Assembly: GCF_001905465.1 (NCBI RefSeq)
Contig: NZ_LISX01000005.1
Coordinates: 307,386-371,385 of the forward strand
DNA length: 64,000 nucleotides
Reading direction: 5' to 3'
DNA from: Kitasatospora sp. CB01950
GTDB lineage: Bacteria > Actinomycetota > Actinomycetes > Streptomycetales > Streptomycetaceae
Under the pieces are notes generated by a model that worked only from the letters and a program-made list of their open reading frames with translations, made no database searches and had not been told where the DNA came from. Positions 45,023 to 54,321 of the stretch are shown in pieces (within the stretch, counting starts at the first letter, position 1; every line of letters starts with the position of its first letter). The translations under genes and the position numbers were made by a program.

Positions 45023-46933
45023 TCAGAGGGCGGTCGCGCCGCGCGAACGCAGCTGCTGCCCGTACTGCTGAAGAGCCCACAACTCGCTCTGCACCGGGTG
45101 CAGTTCCTCGGCGGTGGCCCGGTCGCCCAGCCGCCGCAGGTGGGCGCGGACCTCGTCGACGCGGCGGTCCACGGCCTGCATGCGCAGCTTCACCAGGAAC
45201 TCCCCCGCGTACAGCTCGTCGGCCTTGCGGCGGGACCGGATCGGCTCCACGGTCAGCTCGGTGACCAGGCTGCGGACCTGGTCGTCCGGGCTGGCCTCGC
45301 GGACGGCGGCGGTGAAGTCCGGCAGGCTCGCGCCGTACGCGGCGCCGCCGGTCTGGCCGATGGCTCGGCGGACGGCCCGGTAGGGCGGGGTGGGGAACTC
45401 GTCCTCGCCGTACTGGTCGAAGGCCGGGCTGACCAACTCGGGGTGCTGGAGGGCGAGTTTGAGCAGTTCGCGTTCGACGAACTGGGCCGGGTCGCGCGGG
45501 TTGAGCCGGAACGTCGGACGCTCCGGACCGGCCGGCTGCTGCCCGGCGGGTTCGGCGCGGCGCAGCGGCCGGCGCTGGCCGTTCTGCTGGTTCTCCCGCT
45601 GCCAGCGGGCGAGTTGGGAGATCCGGCGGACCACGAACTGCTCGTCCAGGATGCCGACCATGCCGGCCAGCTGGACGGCGTACTCGTGCTGGATCGAGCG
45701 GTCCTTGATCTTGACGATGATCCCGGCGGCCTCTTCGAGCGCGGCGGCGCGGCCCTCGGCGGTGTCCACCCGGTGTCGGGCGACCGCCGAGCGGAGCGCG
45801 AACTCGAACAGCGGGACGGGGTTCCCCACCAGGTCGCGGACCGCTTCGTCGCCCTGGGCGAGGCGCAGTTCGCACGGGTCCATGCCGCCCGGGGTGATGG
45901 CGATGGAGGTGCGGGCCGCGAACTTCTGGTCGTCCTCGAAGGCCCGCAGGGCGGCCTTCTGTCCGGCGGCGTCACCGTCGAAGGTGAAGACCGTCTCACC
46001 GCGGTAGGTGGAGGTGTCCATCAGCAGCCGACGGATGATCTTGATGTGGTCCTCGCCGAACGCGGTGCCGCAGGTGGCCACTGCCGTGGTGACGCCCGCC
46101 AGGTGACAGGCCATCACGTCGGTGTAGCCCTCGACCACCACCGCCCGGCCGGACTTGGCGATCTCCTTGCGGGCCAGGTCGATGCCGTACAGGACGTTCG
46201 ACTTCTTGTAGATCGGCGTCTCGGGGGTGTTCAGGTACTTCGGGCCGTTGTCGTCCTCGCGCAGCCGGCGGGCGCCGAAGCCGACCACGTCGCCCGAGCT
46301 GTCCCGGATCGGCCAGACCAGGCGGCCGCGGAAGCGGTCGATCAGGCCGCCGCGCTGGCCCTGCGAGGCCAGGCCGCCGACCGAGATCTCCTTGTCGGTG
46401 AAGCCGCGGCCGCGCAGGAAACGCACCAGGTGCTCCCAGCCGACCGGAGCGTAGCCCACCCCGAAGTGCTTGGCGGCGGCCTCGTCGAAGCCGCGCTCGG
46501 CGAGGAAACGGCGGCCGATCTCCGCCTCCGGGGTGGCCAGCTGCTCCTCGAACCAGGCGGCGGCGACCTTGTGCGCCTCGACCAGCCTGGTCCGCTCGCC
46601 CTGCTGGTGGCGCGGACTGTAGCCGCCCTCCTCGTAACGCAGGGTGATGCCTGCCTGGGCGGCCATCCGCTCGACCGCCTCCGCGAACGAGCAGTGCTCG
46701 ATCTTCATCAGGAAGGTGATCGTGTCGCCGGACTCGCCGCAGCCGAAGCAGTGGAAGACGTTCTTGCCCGGGTGCACGTAGAACGACGCGGACTTCTCGT
46801 CGTGGAACGGGCACACGCCCTTCAGCTGGGCGCCGCCGCCACTGGCCAGCTGCACGTAGTCGCCGACCACGGCGTCGATCGGCAGGGCGGCACGCACCGC
46901 CTGCACATCCTCGTCCCTGATCCTCCCGGCCAC
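45023..46933 (-). CDS. dnaG: DNA primase
   Basis: A 636-residue primase that makes RNA primers at the fork. The zinc-binding domain has Cys41, His44, Cys62 and Cys65; the RNA polymerase/Toprim core has [10 protein letters not shown] near 267-276 and [10 protein letters not shown] near 320-329; the C-terminal helicase-binding domain follows a Gln/Arg-rich linker (about 430-460). GTG start at 46933 with TAGACT ending six bases before it and no ribosome site, so dnaG may be leaderless with its own promoter although dgt ends 39 bp upstream. Confidence 0.96.
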   Translation of the reverse strand: MAGRIRDEDVQAVRAALPIDAVVGDYVQLASGGGAQLKGVCPFHDEKSASFYVHPGKNVFHCFGCGESGDTITFLMKIEHCSFAEAVERMAAQAGITLRYEEGGYSPRHQQGERTRLVEAHKVAAAWFEEQLATPEAEIGRRFLAERGFDEAAAKHFGVGYAPVGWEHLVRFLRGRGFTDKEISVGGLASQGQRGGLIDRFRGRLVWPIRDSSGDVVGFGARRLREDDNGPKYLNTPETPIYKKSNVLYGIDLARKEIAKSGRAVVVEGYTDVMACHLAGVTTAVATCGTAFGEDHIKIIRRLLMDTSTYRGETVFTFDGDAAGQKAALRAFEDDQKFAARTSIAITPGGMDPCELRLAQGDEAVRDLVGNPVPLFEFALRSAVARHRVDTAEGRAAALEEAAGIIVKIKDRSIQHEYAVQLAGMVGILDEQFVVRRISQLARWQRENQQNGQRRPLRRAEPAGQQPAGPERPTFRLNPRDPAQFVERELLKLALQHPELVSPAFDQYGEDEFPTPPYRAVRRAIGQTGGAAYGASLPDFTAAVREASPDDQVRSLVTELTVEPIRSRRKADELYAGEFLVKLRMQAVDRRVDEVRAHLRRLGDRATAEELHPVQSELWALQQYGQQLRSRGATAL

Positions 46934-46972
46934 TGGGAAAGTCTACGGGAGCGGGCCGGACAATCCGTGGGC

Positions 46973-48247
46973 TCAGCCGATCAGCTTGGCGTGCAGGGCG
47001 AGCGCGGAGGCGTCGGTCAGGGTGGCGATCTGGTCGATCACGGTGCGCAGCGCGGCGCGGTCGTCCTCGGCCTCCGCGTACTGGGCGGCGAACACCGGGT
47101 CCAGCCCGTCCGGGGCGGTGCGCAGCAGGGCGTCGGCGAGTTCGGCGATCACCACGCGCTGGCGGGAGCGGAGCTGGGCCTGCTCGTCGCGCTGCATCAC
47201 GTACTGGACGGCGACCGCCTTGAGCACCGCGCACTCCAGCCGGACGCCGCGCGGGACGACCAGTTCGGCGGCGTACCGGGTGAGCGGGCCGGGGCCGTAG
47301 CGGGCCCGGGTCTCCTGCTCGGCGGCCAGGCAGAAGCGACCGATCAGCTGGCTGGTGAGGTCCTTGAGACCGGCCCGGGCGCGGGCGGTGCCGTCGTACG
47401 CGGTGGGCCACCAGTCCTCGGCCTGGAGGCGGTCGAGGGCGGCGCCGAATTCCTCCGGCCCGGTCTCCGGGGCGAACCGCTCGGCGATCCGGAACAGCTC
47501 GGCCCGCTCCTGCGGGGCACGCAGCGCCGCCGGGTCGATGTGGCCGGCCTGCAGGCCGTCCTCCACGTCGTGGGTGGAGTACGCGACGTCGTCGGACCAG
47601 TCCATCACCGTGGCCTCGAAGCACTTGCGGCCGTCCGGGGCGCCGGTGCGCATCCAGCGGAAGACCGGCAGGTCGTCGCCGTAGACGCCGTACTTGGTGG
47701 AGGCCGGGTCGGTGGGGTGGCCGCCGCGGGCCCACGGGTACTTGGTGGCGGCGTCCAGGGCGGCCCTGGACAGGTTGAGGCCGACGCTGCGGCCGGGCCA
47801 GGGGGCGAGCCGGACCTCGGGTTCGTCGAGCGGGGCGAAGCGCTTGGGCTCCAGCCTGGTCAGGATGCGCAGCGACTGGGCATTGCCCTCGAACCCGCCG
47901 CAGGCCTCGGCGGCCTGGTCGAGCGCCTCCTCGCCGGTGTGGCCGAACGGCGGGTGGCCGATGTCGTGCGCCAGGCAGGCGGTCTCCACCAGATCCGGAT
48001 CGCAGCCGAGCGCCGCACCCAGCTCCCGGCCGACCTGCGCGCACTCCAGCGAGTGGGTGAGCCGGGTGCGCGGGAAGTCCCTGCGCATCGGGGCGACCAC
48101 CTGGGTCGTCCCCGCCAGACGGCGCAGCGCGGCCGAGTGCAGCACCCGGGCGCGGTCGCGTTGGAAGGCGGTGCGGCCGGGCCGCTTGTCGGGCTCGGGC
48201 ACCCAGCGTGCCTCGGACTGCGGATCGTACGGAGTGGTGGTCTTCAT
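46973..48247 (-). CDS. dgt: Deoxyguanosinetriphosphate triphosphohydrolase-like protein
   Basis: A 424-residue HD-domain dNTPase that splits dGTP to deoxyguanosine and triphosphate. The first metal ligands are in [14 protein letters not shown]; the HD pair is in [18 protein letters not shown] near 102-119; a later conserved segment is [17 protein letters not shown]. It precedes dnaG on the same strand, an actinobacterial arrangement linking nucleotide pool control and replication. The start is close to the ArsR operator region. Confidence 0.93.
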   Translation of the reverse strand: MKTTTPYDPQSEARWVPEPDKRPGRTAFQRDRARVLHSAALRRLAGTTQVVAPMRRDFPRTRLTHSLECAQVGRELGAALGCDPDLVETACLAHDIGHPPFGHTGEEALDQAAEACGGFEGNAQSLRILTRLEPKRFAPLDEPEVRLAPWPGRSVGLNLSRAALDAATKYPWARGGHPTDPASTKYGVYGDDLPVFRWMRTGAPDGRKCFEATVMDWSDDVAYSTHDVEDGLQAGHIDPAALRAPQERAELFRIAERFAPETGPEEFGAALDRLQAEDWWPTAYDGTARARAGLKDLTSQLIGRFCLAAEQETRARYGPGPLTRYAAELVVPRGVRLECAVLKAVAVQYVMQRDEQAQLRSRQRVVIAELADALLRTAPDGLDPVFAAQYAEAEDDRAALRTVIDQIATLTDASALALHAKLIG

Positions 48248-48322
48248 ATGTCCGCCACCGTACGCCGGATGACGGACATTCGGACGTGCGCCGCGCGAAC
48301 GCCGGCCACCGCCCGAGCAAAA

Positions 48323-48377
48323 TGCAGAGACTCCTCTGCAAAGAGGTCTATGCAGAGAAGTCTCTGCACTCTAGTGT
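48323..48377 (+). promoter_or_regulatory. Twin 18-bp operators and promoter of ArsR/MFS operon
   Basis: Two palindromes of equal length: TGCAGAG-N4-CTCTGCA (48323-48340) and TGCAGAGA-N2-TCTCTGCA (48351-48368), starts 28 bp apart. A TAGTGT -10 hexamer follows at 48372-48377 and ends seven bases before the ATG; the second operator covers the -35 position. Confidence 0.75.
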
Positions 48378-48384
48378 TGCCCTC

Positions 48385-49011
48385 ATGAACGAGCACCGCC
48401 CCGAAGAACACCCCGCCACCACCCCCGCACCGGAGGACGAGACCCCGCGACGCCAACTCGACGCCAACAGCCTGCGCGGGCTGGCCCATCCGCTGCGAAT
48501 GCGGCTGCTGGACGAACTCCGGCTGCACGGCCCCTCGACCTCCGCCCGGCTCGCCGAGCGCACCGGCGAGTCCACCGGCACCATCAGCTGGCACCTGCGC
48601 CACCTCGCGGAACACGGGTTCATCGAGGAGGAGACCGGCCGCGGCACCAAGCGGGAGCGCTGGTGGCGCCCGGTGCGCGGCACGATCACGCTGACCGCCA
48701 CCGAGTTCACCCAGGACCCCAGCACCAAGGCGGCGGCCTCCGTCTACCTGGCGGAGAACCTGCGCCGCCAGTACCAGCTGGTCGCGGACGCGCTGACCGC
48801 CGAGTGGGAGGGCGACTGGCGCAACGTGGGCCTGGTCAGCGACTGGAGCAACCTGCGCCTGACGCCCACCCAGCTCAAGGCCCTCGGCGACGAACTCGCC
48901 GAAGTCGTCGCCCGCCACACCCCCGACCCGACCGCCGCCCCCGACCCCGAAGCGCGACCGGCCATCGTCCAGATCCAGGTACTGCCCCGAAAGGAACCCG
49001 ACCGGCCATGA
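48385..49011 (+). CDS. ArsR-like winged-helix transcriptional regulator
   Basis: A 208-residue regulator with an ArsR-type (HTH_20) winged helix at about 26-92 (LRGLAHPLRMRLLDELRLHG, then STGTISWHLRHLAEHGFIEEE). The C-terminal half is helical and carries no Cys cluster, so the signal is probably an organic compound and not a metal. The mRNA is probably leaderless. Twin palindromes cover its promoter (autorepression), and it overlaps the downstream MFS gene by four bases, so it very probably controls that exporter. Confidence 0.92.
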   Translation: MNEHRPEEHPATTPAPEDETPRRQLDANSLRGLAHPLRMRLLDELRLHGPSTSARLAERTGESTGTISWHLRHLAEHGFIEEETGRGTKRERWWRPVRGTITLTATEFTQDPSTKAAASVYLAENLRRQYQLVADALTAEWEGDWRNVGLVSDWSNLRLTPTQLKALGDELAEVVARHTPDPTAAPDPEARPAIVQIQVLPRKEPDRP

Positions 49012-50393
49012 CGTCGACCACCTCCGCCGACTCCCGCCCCGCCGAGCCGGTCGCGGACCCCTCCACCACCGGGACCCTCCACCCGGAGCCCGCCACCGAC
49101 CCGATCGCCCGCCGGCCCGCCGGACTGCTGCGACGCCACCGCGACTTCCGGCTGCTGTGGATCGGCGAGACCGCCAACAAGTACGGATCCGCCGTCACCG
49201 GCCTGGCCCTGCCGCTGATCGCGGTCAGCACCCTGCACGCGAGCACCTTCCAGGTCGGCCTGCTCGGCGCGGCCGGGTGGCTGCCCTGGCTGCTGATCGG
49301 CCTGCCCGCCGGGGTGTGGGTGGACCGGCTGCGCTCCCGCCCGATCATGCTCATCTCGACCGCCCTCTCGCTGGTCCTGTACGCGACCGTCCCGCTGGCC
49401 GCCCTCGCCGGGACGCTCACCCTGTGGCACCTGCTGACCGTGGCGCTGCTCGCCGGGGCCGCCGGGGTGTTCTTCCAGACCGCGTACACCGCGTACCTGC
49501 CGCAGCTGCTCGACCCCGCGGACCAGCCCGAGGGCAACGCCAAACTGCACGGCAGCGCCTCCGCTGCGGGCATCGTCGGCCTCGGCAGCGGCGGCCTGCT
49601 CGCCCAGCTCGCCGGCCCGGTCAACGGGCTGCTCGCCAACACCGCGACGTTCCTGCTCTCGCTCTGGTGCACCGCGCGGATCGGCCACCGCGAGACCGGC
49701 CGCGCCGACCGCCCCCGCCGGGCGCTGCGCAAGGAGATCGGCGAAGGCCTGCGGCTGCTCGTCTCCGACGTCTGGTTCCGCACCTTCGCCCTGTTCGGCG
49801 CCGCCTCCAACCTGGTGCTGACGGGTTACCAGGCCCTGCTGGTGGTCTTCCTGATCCGCGAGGTCGGCATCGGCGAGGGCACCGTCGGCCTGCTGGTGGG
49901 CCTGGCCTCCACCGGCGGCATCCTCGGCGCGGCCTTCGCCCGCCGGGTCGCCGCCCGGCTCGGCACCTCGCGCGCCATGCTGATGCTCGAACTCGTCCTG
50001 CCCGCCCTGACCGTCCTCATCCCGCTCACCGGCCGCGGCCTCGGACTGGCCTGGTACCTGATCGGCGGCTTCGGCGCCTCCGCCGGCGTGGTCGCGGGCA
50101 ACGTCATCAAGTCGACCTTCCAGCAGCGCTACTGCCCGCCGGAACTGCTCGGACGGCTCTCCGCCAGCAGCGCGGTGCTCAACTTCGGCTCCATCCCGCT
50201 CGGCGCCGTACTGGCCGGCTTCCTCGGCACCCAGCTGGGCGTGCGCCCCGCGATGTGGCTGATGACCATCGGCGTACCGCTGGCCGCGCTGATCCTCTGG
50301 TGCTCCCCCATGCGCCGCGTCCGCGACCTGCCCACCGAACGCCGCGTCCTCGACACCGAGGACCTGTGCCCGGCTCCTGCCGACGCGCCCTGA
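49008..50393 (+). CDS. MFS transporter (12-TM, enterobactin exporter/MDR type)
   Basis: A 461-residue major facilitator resembling EntS/MFS_3 proteins. After a Thr/Pro-rich N-terminus come RHRDFRLLWIGE, the loop GVWVDRLRSRPIM (motif A) near 103-115, and about 12 hydrophobic segments. It is translationally coupled to the ArsR-like regulator (ATGA). Export of a drug or metabolite is likely. It converges on the Sel1 gene remnant with a 70-bp gap. Confidence 0.9.
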   Translation: MTSTTSADSRPAEPVADPSTTGTLHPEPATDPIARRPAGLLRRHRDFRLLWIGETANKYGSAVTGLALPLIAVSTLHASTFQVGLLGAAGWLPWLLIGLPAGVWVDRLRSRPIMLISTALSLVLYATVPLAALAGTLTLWHLLTVALLAGAAGVFFQTAYTAYLPQLLDPADQPEGNAKLHGSASAAGIVGLGSGGLLAQLAGPVNGLLANTATFLLSLWCTARIGHRETGRADRPRRALRKEIGEGLRLLVSDVWFRTFALFGAASNLVLTGYQALLVVFLIREVGIGEGTVGLLVGLASTGGILGAAFARRVAARLGTSRAMLMLELVLPALTVLIPLTGRGLGLAWYLIGGFGASAGVVAGNVIKSTFQQRYCPPELLGRLSASSAVLNFGSIPLGAVLAGFLGTQLGVRPAMWLMTIGVPLAALILWCSPMRRVRDLPTERRVLDTEDLCPAPADAP

Positions 50394-50463
50394 CGCTCCT
50401 GCTCCTGCTGTACGTCGCCGGGGTGACCCTCGGCGACGCCCACCGGCCGGTATCCCCGGTCGG

Positions 50464-51462
50464 TCAGTGCTCGGTCCGGGTAGGAGCGACCGACTGGCGC
50501 GGGACGCGTACGCGGCGGGCCGGTACAGGTACGACGGGTGCAGGTACGACGGGTGCGGGCTCCGCGCCTTCGGGGTGGCGACCATCGGCCTCCGGCGCAG
50601 CGGGTGCACCGGGCGCGGCGGACGTGACAGGTGCACCGGACGCGCCGGGCAGGGACCGCAGTCCCCGCTCGCCGCTCCGGCGGGTGGCTTCCGCTTCGTC
50701 CGCCTCGGTCTGCTGACGCAGCATCACCGACTCACGGTGTGCCGCCGGCACGCCCGCTTCCGCGGCCCGCCGGTACCAGTCCAGGGCACGCTCGATCTGG
50801 CGGCAGTCGGCCAGCATCCGGGCGGCCGCGAGCAGGGCACCCCGGTCGCCGGCGTCGGCGGCCCGCGCATACCAGTCGAGCGCCTCGTCGGTCCGGCCCC
50901 GGTTCTCCAGCATCTCGGCCGCCTCGGACGGTGCCTGCTGGTCCCCGGTGTCGGCGAACCGCTGCACCCACGCGACGGCCTCGTCCGTGGTCACCGAATC
51001 GGACAGCATCCGGGACGCATCGCGCAGCCGGGCCGGCTCGGGACGGTCCGCCGAGCGCAGCAGCAGGTCCGCTTCGAAGTACCGACCGCCGTCCTTCAAC
51101 AGCTCCACCGCATCGCGCAGCAGCTCGGCGCCTGTGGAGGCCTGCTGCGCGGCGAGCCGTGGCACCGGCGCACCGGTGTCGGCGCGTTCGGCCGGTGCGG
51201 CGAGCAGAAGTGGACGGGGGTGCGGGTGGTCGGCGACGGTGGCAGACCGCCGGTCGAGCTGCTCGACCACGCGGACGGTCTCGGGCAGCACGTGCCGGTC
51301 ACCGGCCCGGACGGCGGCGCGGTACCAGCTGACGGACTCCTGCGACCGGCCGAGTGCGGCCAGCAGTCGGCCGAGTTCGCGCATCGCGTAGGTGTCGCCC
51401 CGGTGGGCAGCGAGCTCGTACCAGTGCACGGCCCGAGTGCTGTCGCCGCTCCGTTCCAGCAT
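50464..51462 (-). CDS. Sel1/TPR-repeat fragment, 3' part of amber-interrupted gene
   Basis: A 332-residue reading frame of Sel1-like repeats (for example DEALDWYARAADAGDRGALLAAARML and IERALDWYRRAAEAGVPAAHRES) with a Pro/Val-rich C-terminus. It is in the same frame as the 51622-53145 gene. The 159 bases between are open and encode further repeats (the end of one unit reads YRKAAEAGCESALFQAAD), interrupted only by the TAG at 51622-51624. ATG 51462 lies inside a repeat and has no ribosome site. It is probably the C-terminal part of one longer protein. Confidence 0.7.
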   Translation of the reverse strand: MLERSGDSTRAVHWYELAAHRGDTYAMRELGRLLAALGRSQESVSWYRAAVRAGDRHVLPETVRVVEQLDRRSATVADHPHPRPLLLAAPAERADTGAPVPRLAAQQASTGAELLRDAVELLKDGGRYFEADLLLRSADRPEPARLRDASRMLSDSVTTDEAVAWVQRFADTGDQQAPSEAAEMLENRGRTDEALDWYARAADAGDRGALLAAARMLADCRQIERALDWYRRAAEAGVPAAHRESVMLRQQTEADEAEATRRSGERGLRSLPGASGAPVTSAAPGAPAAPEADGRHPEGAEPAPVVPAPVVPVPARRVRVPRQSVAPTRTEH

Positions 51463-51621
51463 GTCGGCCGCCTGGAACAGGGCCGACTCGCAGCCGGCCT
51501 CCGCCGCCTTTCGATACCAGTGCAGTGCTCCCTCCGGGTCGCCGTCCCGCTCGCACTGTTCGGCGCGCTCCCGCAGGGCCTGGTGGTCGCCGATGTGCGC
51601 GTACCAGGGCAGGTCACCGTA

Positions 51622-53145
51622 CTAGCCGTGTCTGGCGAACAGTGCCGCGGCCTCGTGCCAGGCCGTCTCGTCGCAGGCCACTGCGGCCCGTTCGTAGCAC
51701 GCCGCCGCCCGGTCGACCTGGCCTGCTGTCTCCCACATCTCTGCTGCTTCGTGCACCGTGGTGACCCCCTGTTCCCACGCGCGTTCCCACCAGGCGATGG
51801 CCTGGTCCGTTCTCCCGGCCTCCGCGCAGACCCTGGCGCAGGCGGCGGGTGCCGCCGGATGTCCGTCGACCGCCGCCCACTCGAACCGGGCGAAGGCCTC
51901 GTCCGCGCGGCCGAGCCCCGCGAGCAACTGCCCGGCCCGGTAATGGGCGGCCGGGTGACCCGCATCGGCGGCCGCGTCGAAACGTCGCAGCGCCGCGTCG
52001 ATCTCGCCGGTGCGGCCGAGGAGTTCGGCGGACCGGCAGAGCGCTTCGGCGTCCCCGGCCCGGCCGGCCCGGTCGTACCAGGCGACGGCCTGCCGGTACT
52101 GCCGGTCACGCTCCAGCAGTTCGGCTGCCCGCGTCAGCGCCCCCGGCACTCCGAGCTCGGCTGCCGCGCCGCAACGCTCAACGGCCTCCGCCGTCCGGCC
52201 CGTCCCGGCGAGCAGCTCGGCGGCGTCCAGCAGTGCGGTGTGGTGGCCCGCTGCGGCCGCCGAGGTGCAGAGATCGAGCGCGACCCGGTCGAGCCCGCGG
52301 ACCGACGCGGCGTGGGCGAGGGCGGGCCGGTCGGAGGGGTGGGCGTACCGCGTCAGACACTCCCACAGGCCGGCGGGCACGGCGCGGCCCTCCCGCTCCG
52401 ACCTCAGCTCGCGGACCAGCGCCGGGGCGAGCCGCACCTCGGCGCCCGAGGCGGGGCCGGCCGACGTCCGGCTGCTGGTCACCAGGGCACCGCCGATCTC
52501 CGGAGCCTCGGCCCGGAGGTACGCCCACGCCTCGGCCGCCCACGCCGCTCCGAGGATGGCGCGCTCACGTGCCGTCAAGTAGTGCGGGGCGGCGGCCGTC
52601 AGTAGCGCGGCAGGCAGGGCCGGACGGTGACCGAGGCGCAGGGTGTCCAGTGCCGCGTCGACCAACGCCCTGGCTGCGGGCGGGCCCGAGGAGTAGCGGT
52701 GCACCGCCCGAGGGCCGGCCGGTCCTCCGCCGCCCGCACGCCGACGCCCGGTGGGCTGTCCGCTGCCGTCGGCCGGGGCCGCTCCGGCCGGCGGCGCACC
52801 CGTTGCCGTCCTCCGCGCGGACCGGCCCGAGGCTGTCGCACGCCTGTTGCGGTGGGCCCGGTCGGTCTCCAACAGGGCGGCCCAGTAGCGGGCCCGGCGC
52901 ACCGGGAGACCGGCGGCGCGGGCCAACTCCCCCGCCACGATGACGAGCCGATCGATCTCGCGGGGCACGGAGCGTCCGGACAGCCAGCCGCTGAGGGTGG
53001 ACGGGTTGATTCCGCCCAGCCTGGCCAGGTGTTTCCGCGTGATCGTCCGACCGCCGGTTTGGCGGGCCGCCTGCCAGAGCAGGAGCAGTTCGCGCAGCAC
53101 CACGGAGTGGGCGGCACGGCCCCTCACCCGCACGTCAACTGCCAT
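51622..53145 (-). CDS. HTH-domain Sel1/TPR-repeat protein, truncated by in-frame TAG
   Basis: A 507-residue protein. The N-terminus is a helix-turn-helix (about 30-78, TRKHLARLGGINPSTLSGWLSGRSVP), followed by a Gly/Ala/Pro-rich linker, an alpha-helical middle, and Sel1-type repeats from about 300 on (DALRRFDAAADAGHPAAHYRAGQLL and related). It stops at an amber codon in the middle of the repeat array; translation past it would add about 385 residues to 50464. ATG 53145 has GGGGAG six bases upstream. Similar HTH-Sel1 proteins occur in Streptomyces as presumed regulators; target unknown. Confidence 0.78.
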   Translation of the reverse strand: MAVDVRVRGRAAHSVVLRELLLLWQAARQTGGRTITRKHLARLGGINPSTLSGWLSGRSVPREIDRLVIVAGELARAAGLPVRRARYWAALLETDRAHRNRRATASGRSARRTATGAPPAGAAPADGSGQPTGRRRAGGGGPAGPRAVHRYSSGPPAARALVDAALDTLRLGHRPALPAALLTAAAPHYLTARERAILGAAWAAEAWAYLRAEAPEIGGALVTSSRTSAGPASGAEVRLAPALVRELRSEREGRAVPAGLWECLTRYAHPSDRPALAHAASVRGLDRVALDLCTSAAAAGHHTALLDAAELLAGTGRTAEAVERCGAAAELGVPGALTRAAELLERDRQYRQAVAWYDRAGRAGDAEALCRSAELLGRTGEIDAALRRFDAAADAGHPAAHYRAGQLLAGLGRADEAFARFEWAAVDGHPAAPAACARVCAEAGRTDQAIAWWERAWEQGVTTVHEAAEMWETAGQVDRAAACYERAAVACDETAWHEAAALFARHG

Positions 53146-53379
53146 GCCAGCTCCCCGGCCGGACTCGGAGCGGATCTTCGAATCAGCCCCTCTGCGTGCA
53201 GGGTACGCACTCCGGCACCCCGTCGTACCCGGTTCTTCGGGAATCACCTGCGGGATCGCCGATCCTGCCCTCATCCGGGCTCGTGACCTGGTATGGGGCT
53301 CTCGGATCCGATCGGGCGCGCGGGCGCCGCACGCGCCCCTGCGCTCCGCGGGCCTGGCGGGGGCCGGGCGCAGAACGGG

Positions 53380-54321
53380 TCAGTGCCGTTGCTGCAGGGA
53401 CGCCAGGACGGCGGTGGCCATGCCCTGCTGGCCCTGTGCGTTCGGATGGATCGGGGCCAGGCCGCCCGACGCACCGAGGGGTTCGATCCAGCGGGTGCCC
53501 TCCGCCTCGCACATGTCGTGCCCGGTGGACGAGCTGTAGGTGTCGACGAAGGTCACGCCGGCCGCCTCGGCCCGTTGGCGGAGCATGGCATTCAGCTGCT
53601 GCTCCTGCTCAGTGACGAATCCGACGTCGGCCGCCGCGATGCCGTTGCCCAGGGTCTCGGCGCACCGTGTCGGGTCCTGCGGCAGCAGCGCCGGGTAACC
53701 GATCAGCAGGACCTTGGCCTCCGGTGCCCGCCGCTTCACCTCGCCGAGGGAGGCGGCGAGCCGCTCCCCGGTGTCCTGCATCTTCCGCTGGACCTCGCCC
53801 CGCCCGGAGCCGGTGGTGTAGTAGCTGCGGCAGGGCGCGTCGCTGCCGCCGCCGATCAGGCTGTGCTTGACGTTCTCCAGTGCGCAGCGGCCCAGGACGT
53901 CGAGGAATCCGGCGTCGTTCCCGCCCACGCCGAGCGTGACCAGGCGGGTCGTCGGGCCGAGCGCGTCCAGCTGTGGCGGGTTGGTGCCGTTGTCGGTCCG
54001 TTGGGCGGCCGTCAGGTCTCCCGTCCGGGCACCGCTGCAGCTGACGTCGGTGAAGTCCTGCAGGCCGAGCTGCCGGGCCACCAGGGACGGGTAGTTGACG
54101 CCGGACCGGCCGCAGCCCAGCGGTGAGCCGCCCTGCGGCGGGATGCGCAGGCCGGAGGTGTAGGAGTCCCCGAGCGCCACGTACGGCCCGGTGATGGGCG
54201 TGGCGGAGGGGCTGGGCGATACCGACCGGTCGGGGCGCGGCTTCGGCGAGGTCTCGGTGGCACTGCACGCCGCGGTGCCGATCAGCACCGCGGCGGTGGC
54301 GGCCAGCAGGCGGCGGCGCAC
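53380..54321 (-). CDS. SGNH/GDSL hydrolase lipoprotein
   Basis: A 313-residue extracellular esterase-type hydrolase. The lipobox GTAAC puts the lipid-anchored Cys at 19, followed by a Ser/Pro linker. SGNH blocks: Ser53 in GDSY, Gly in block II (SCSGARTGDL), Asn135 in GGND, and His near 295 in the APIHPNAQG block. GTG at 54321 directly abuts the PAC2 stop codon, so the two are co-translated. Confidence 0.92.
   Translation of the reverse strand: MRRRLLAATAAVLIGTAACSATETSPKPRPDRSVSPSPSATPITGPYVALGDSYTSGLRIPPQGGSPLGCGRSGVNYPSLVARQLGLQDFTDVSCSGARTGDLTAAQRTDNGTNPPQLDALGPTTRLVTLGVGGNDAGFLDVLGRCALENVKHSLIGGGSDAPCRSYYTTGSGRGEVQRKMQDTGERLAASLGEVKRRAPEAKVLLIGYPALLPQDPTRCAETLGNGIAAADVGFVTEQEQQLNAMLRQRAEAAGVTFVDTYSSSTGHDMCEAEGTRWIEPLGASGGLAPIHPNAQGQQGMATAVLASLQQRH

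Noticed and set aside
45098..48388. 1096-codon plus-strand open frame across dnaG and dgt
   Set aside because: It is antisense to two clearly conserved genes (zinc finger, Toprim, HD motifs), and its product is Gly/Val/Leu/Gln-rich low-complexity, as expected from a shadow frame in high-GC DNA.
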